A DNA stretch of 15,809 nucleotides from Anaerolineaceae bacterium (GTDB lineage: Bacteria; Chloroflexota; Anaerolineae; Anaerolineales; Anaerolineaceae). The stretch spans positions 25,552 to 41,360 of the forward strand of contig JAQTMA010000007.1 in assembly GCA_028714615.1 (NCBI GenBank), written 5' to 3'. Both the position numbers and the translations under genes were made by a program. Positions 14,851 to 15,809 of this stretch are shown here, piece by piece (within the stretch, counting starts at the first letter, position 1; the number at the start of each line of letters is the position of its first letter). A model generated the notes under the pieces. That model did no database searches. It was not told the origin of the DNA and saw only the letters and a list, made by a program, of their open reading frames with translations.

Positions 14851-15809
14851 GCGGTACCTTCGGGTTGGCGAAGGGGATGACCGGTTTGCTCGTCCCAACC
14901 CATCGCCCGCCAATACTTGGCGCGCATTGCGTAAACATCAAATTCCAGACCACGGGCCGGTCCTTTGGAGGCTGCCGGGTGACCTGTGACCAATGGATTG
15001 ATCGTAACCTGGGCAGGTTCAACCCCGTGTTTGATATTGAACCATTGGCGGAGGTCCTGCACGCGCTGACCGATAAGCATATACTCATCGGGGGTTTTCT
15101 GAAGGCCAGTTGCCGCATTGAGCATCTCAAAGATGCCTGAGCGGTCGACGCCAATATGGGCGCCGAACAGGCAAAGACCGGCGCAGTCAAGGATGGCTTT
15201 GTACATCGCTCCCGCGGCGTTCTTTTTGGCGTTCACTTCGCTGTTCTCATATTTTTCGGATTTGGGATATTGTTTTGGCGGTTCCGGCGCCCAACTGACA
15301 CGCGTCCACAAATTGAACATTTCATATTCGACAGTATTGGTTATGGTATGCCGACCTGGGGTTGGATCAGAAAGGTAAATGACCCCATACGCCGGGTCAA
15401 TCCGCGGATCGTGCATGGGCAATTCCTGTCCGCCGGCATGGATCGCGAATTTCTCGCTCTTTTTCCCGACCTGCCGGGAGGCTATCCTAACTCCATCGGC
15501 CAATAGATTGCCAAGCCCGCGGCGATAAGTGATCATTTCCACCAATTGACGGATTATGGCAGAGTCCCCCCACTGCAATACCAGGCCGCCGGTAATTTCG
15601 GGGGCCAACAGGCCATGTTCGAAACATTCAATGGCAAAACCTACCACCGAGCCCGTCGAGATCGAATCAAGGCCCATGCGGTTGCAGTACTCGTTCAAAT
15701 CATAAATAGAATCAAGGTCACGGTTTAACAGGTTAGCGCCAAAAGCGGTAACCGTTTCATATTCCGGACGGTGGGTTTCGGAATACCGGCCTTTCATCCT
15801 GGTAATGCT
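14847..15809 (-). CDS. Aldehyde:ferredoxin oxidoreductase, C-terminal half (5' end beyond the window)
   Basis: The 320 visible codons run to the window edge without a start, so the N-terminal half is missing; family members are about 600 residues. Motifs match domains 2 and 3 of tungsten-containing AOR: a PEYET segment, NEYCNRMGLDSISTG (34-48 counted from the first visible Met), GQELPMHDPR (123-132) and LDCAGLCLFG (203-212). Cys209 in the last motif is the likely fourth ligand of the [4Fe-4S] cluster; the CxxCxxxC part would lie beyond position 15809. The enzyme oxidises aldehydes to carboxylates with ferredoxin, or runs in reverse, using a tungstopterin cofactor in the cytoplasm. It is translationally coupled to the MoaD-like gene. 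Physiological substrate is unknown. Confidence 0.93.
   Translation of the reverse strand, partial: SITRMKGRYSETHRPEYETVTAFGANLLNRDLDSIYDLNEYCNRMGLDSISTGSVVGFAIECFEHGLLAPEITGGLVLQWGDSAIIRQLVEMITYRRGLGNLLADGVRIASRQVGKKSEKFAIHAGGQELPMHDPRIDPAYGVIYLSDPTPGRHTITNTVEYEMFNLWTRVSWAPEPPKQYPKSEKYENSEVNAKKNAAGAMYKAILDCAGLCLFGAHIGVDRSGIFEMLNAATGLQKTPDEYMLIGQRVQDLRQWFNIKHGVEPAQVTINPLVTGHPAASKGPARGLEFDVYAMRAKYWRAMGWDEQTGHPLRQPEGTA

Noticed and set aside
14851..14913. Longer N-terminus for the MoaD-like protein
   Set aside because: The extra 21 residues lie inside the AOR gene, have no family similarity and precede the natural beta-strand start; the ATGA overlap fits the shorter form.

Overview
The window suggests a bacterium of the Chloroflexota (Anaerolineae-like). 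This is an inference from style: a sugar-binding lipoprotein that carries both a twin-arginine motif and a lipobox, followed by a Thr/Ala/Pro-rich linker; a LacI-led carbohydrate operon; and a tungsten-type aldehyde:ferredoxin oxidoreductase (AOR) paired with a MoaD/ThiS-like protein. No rRNA, tRNA, CRISPR array or phage gene is visible.

Layout. Positions 1-439 (minus strand) hold the broken 5' part of an integrase-type transposase gene. It has in-frame stops and a frameshift. A pair of 21-bp direct repeats at 618-663 is probably the end of the same insertion sequence. A consensus-like sigma70 promoter (731-758), followed at once by two overlapping LacI-type operators (767-792), drives a plus-strand run of eight genes from 837 to 14354: a LacI-family regulator, a GH42-like glycosidase, an ABC sugar-binding lipoprotein, a permease, a five-bladed-propeller (GH43-like) enzyme, a second permease, a 1154-residue two-part enzyme, and a GH31 alpha-glycosidase. 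Convergent to this, on the minus strand, are a 75-residue MoaD/ThiS-like protein ending in Gly-Gly (14623-14850) and the C-terminal half of an AOR (14847 to the window edge).

How the genes work together. The plus-strand genes form a regulated import-and-degrade system for a plant-type oligosaccharide or glycoside. The lipoprotein captures the sugar and the two permeases import it. No ABC ATPase is encoded here, so a shared MsmX/MsiK-type ATPase elsewhere is expected. Four enzymes without signal peptides would then dismantle the sugar in the cytoplasm. LacI should respond to a sugar intermediate and repress the operon, itself included.

The most unusual item is the 1154-residue protein. Its first third looks like an ADP-ribosylglycohydrolase (ARH) fold with a degraded metal site, and the rest looks like an (alpha/alpha)6-barrel glycosidase. 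The substrate of the whole system cannot be named from sequence; beta-galactosyl and alpha-xylosyl/alpha-glucosyl linkages are the best guesses.
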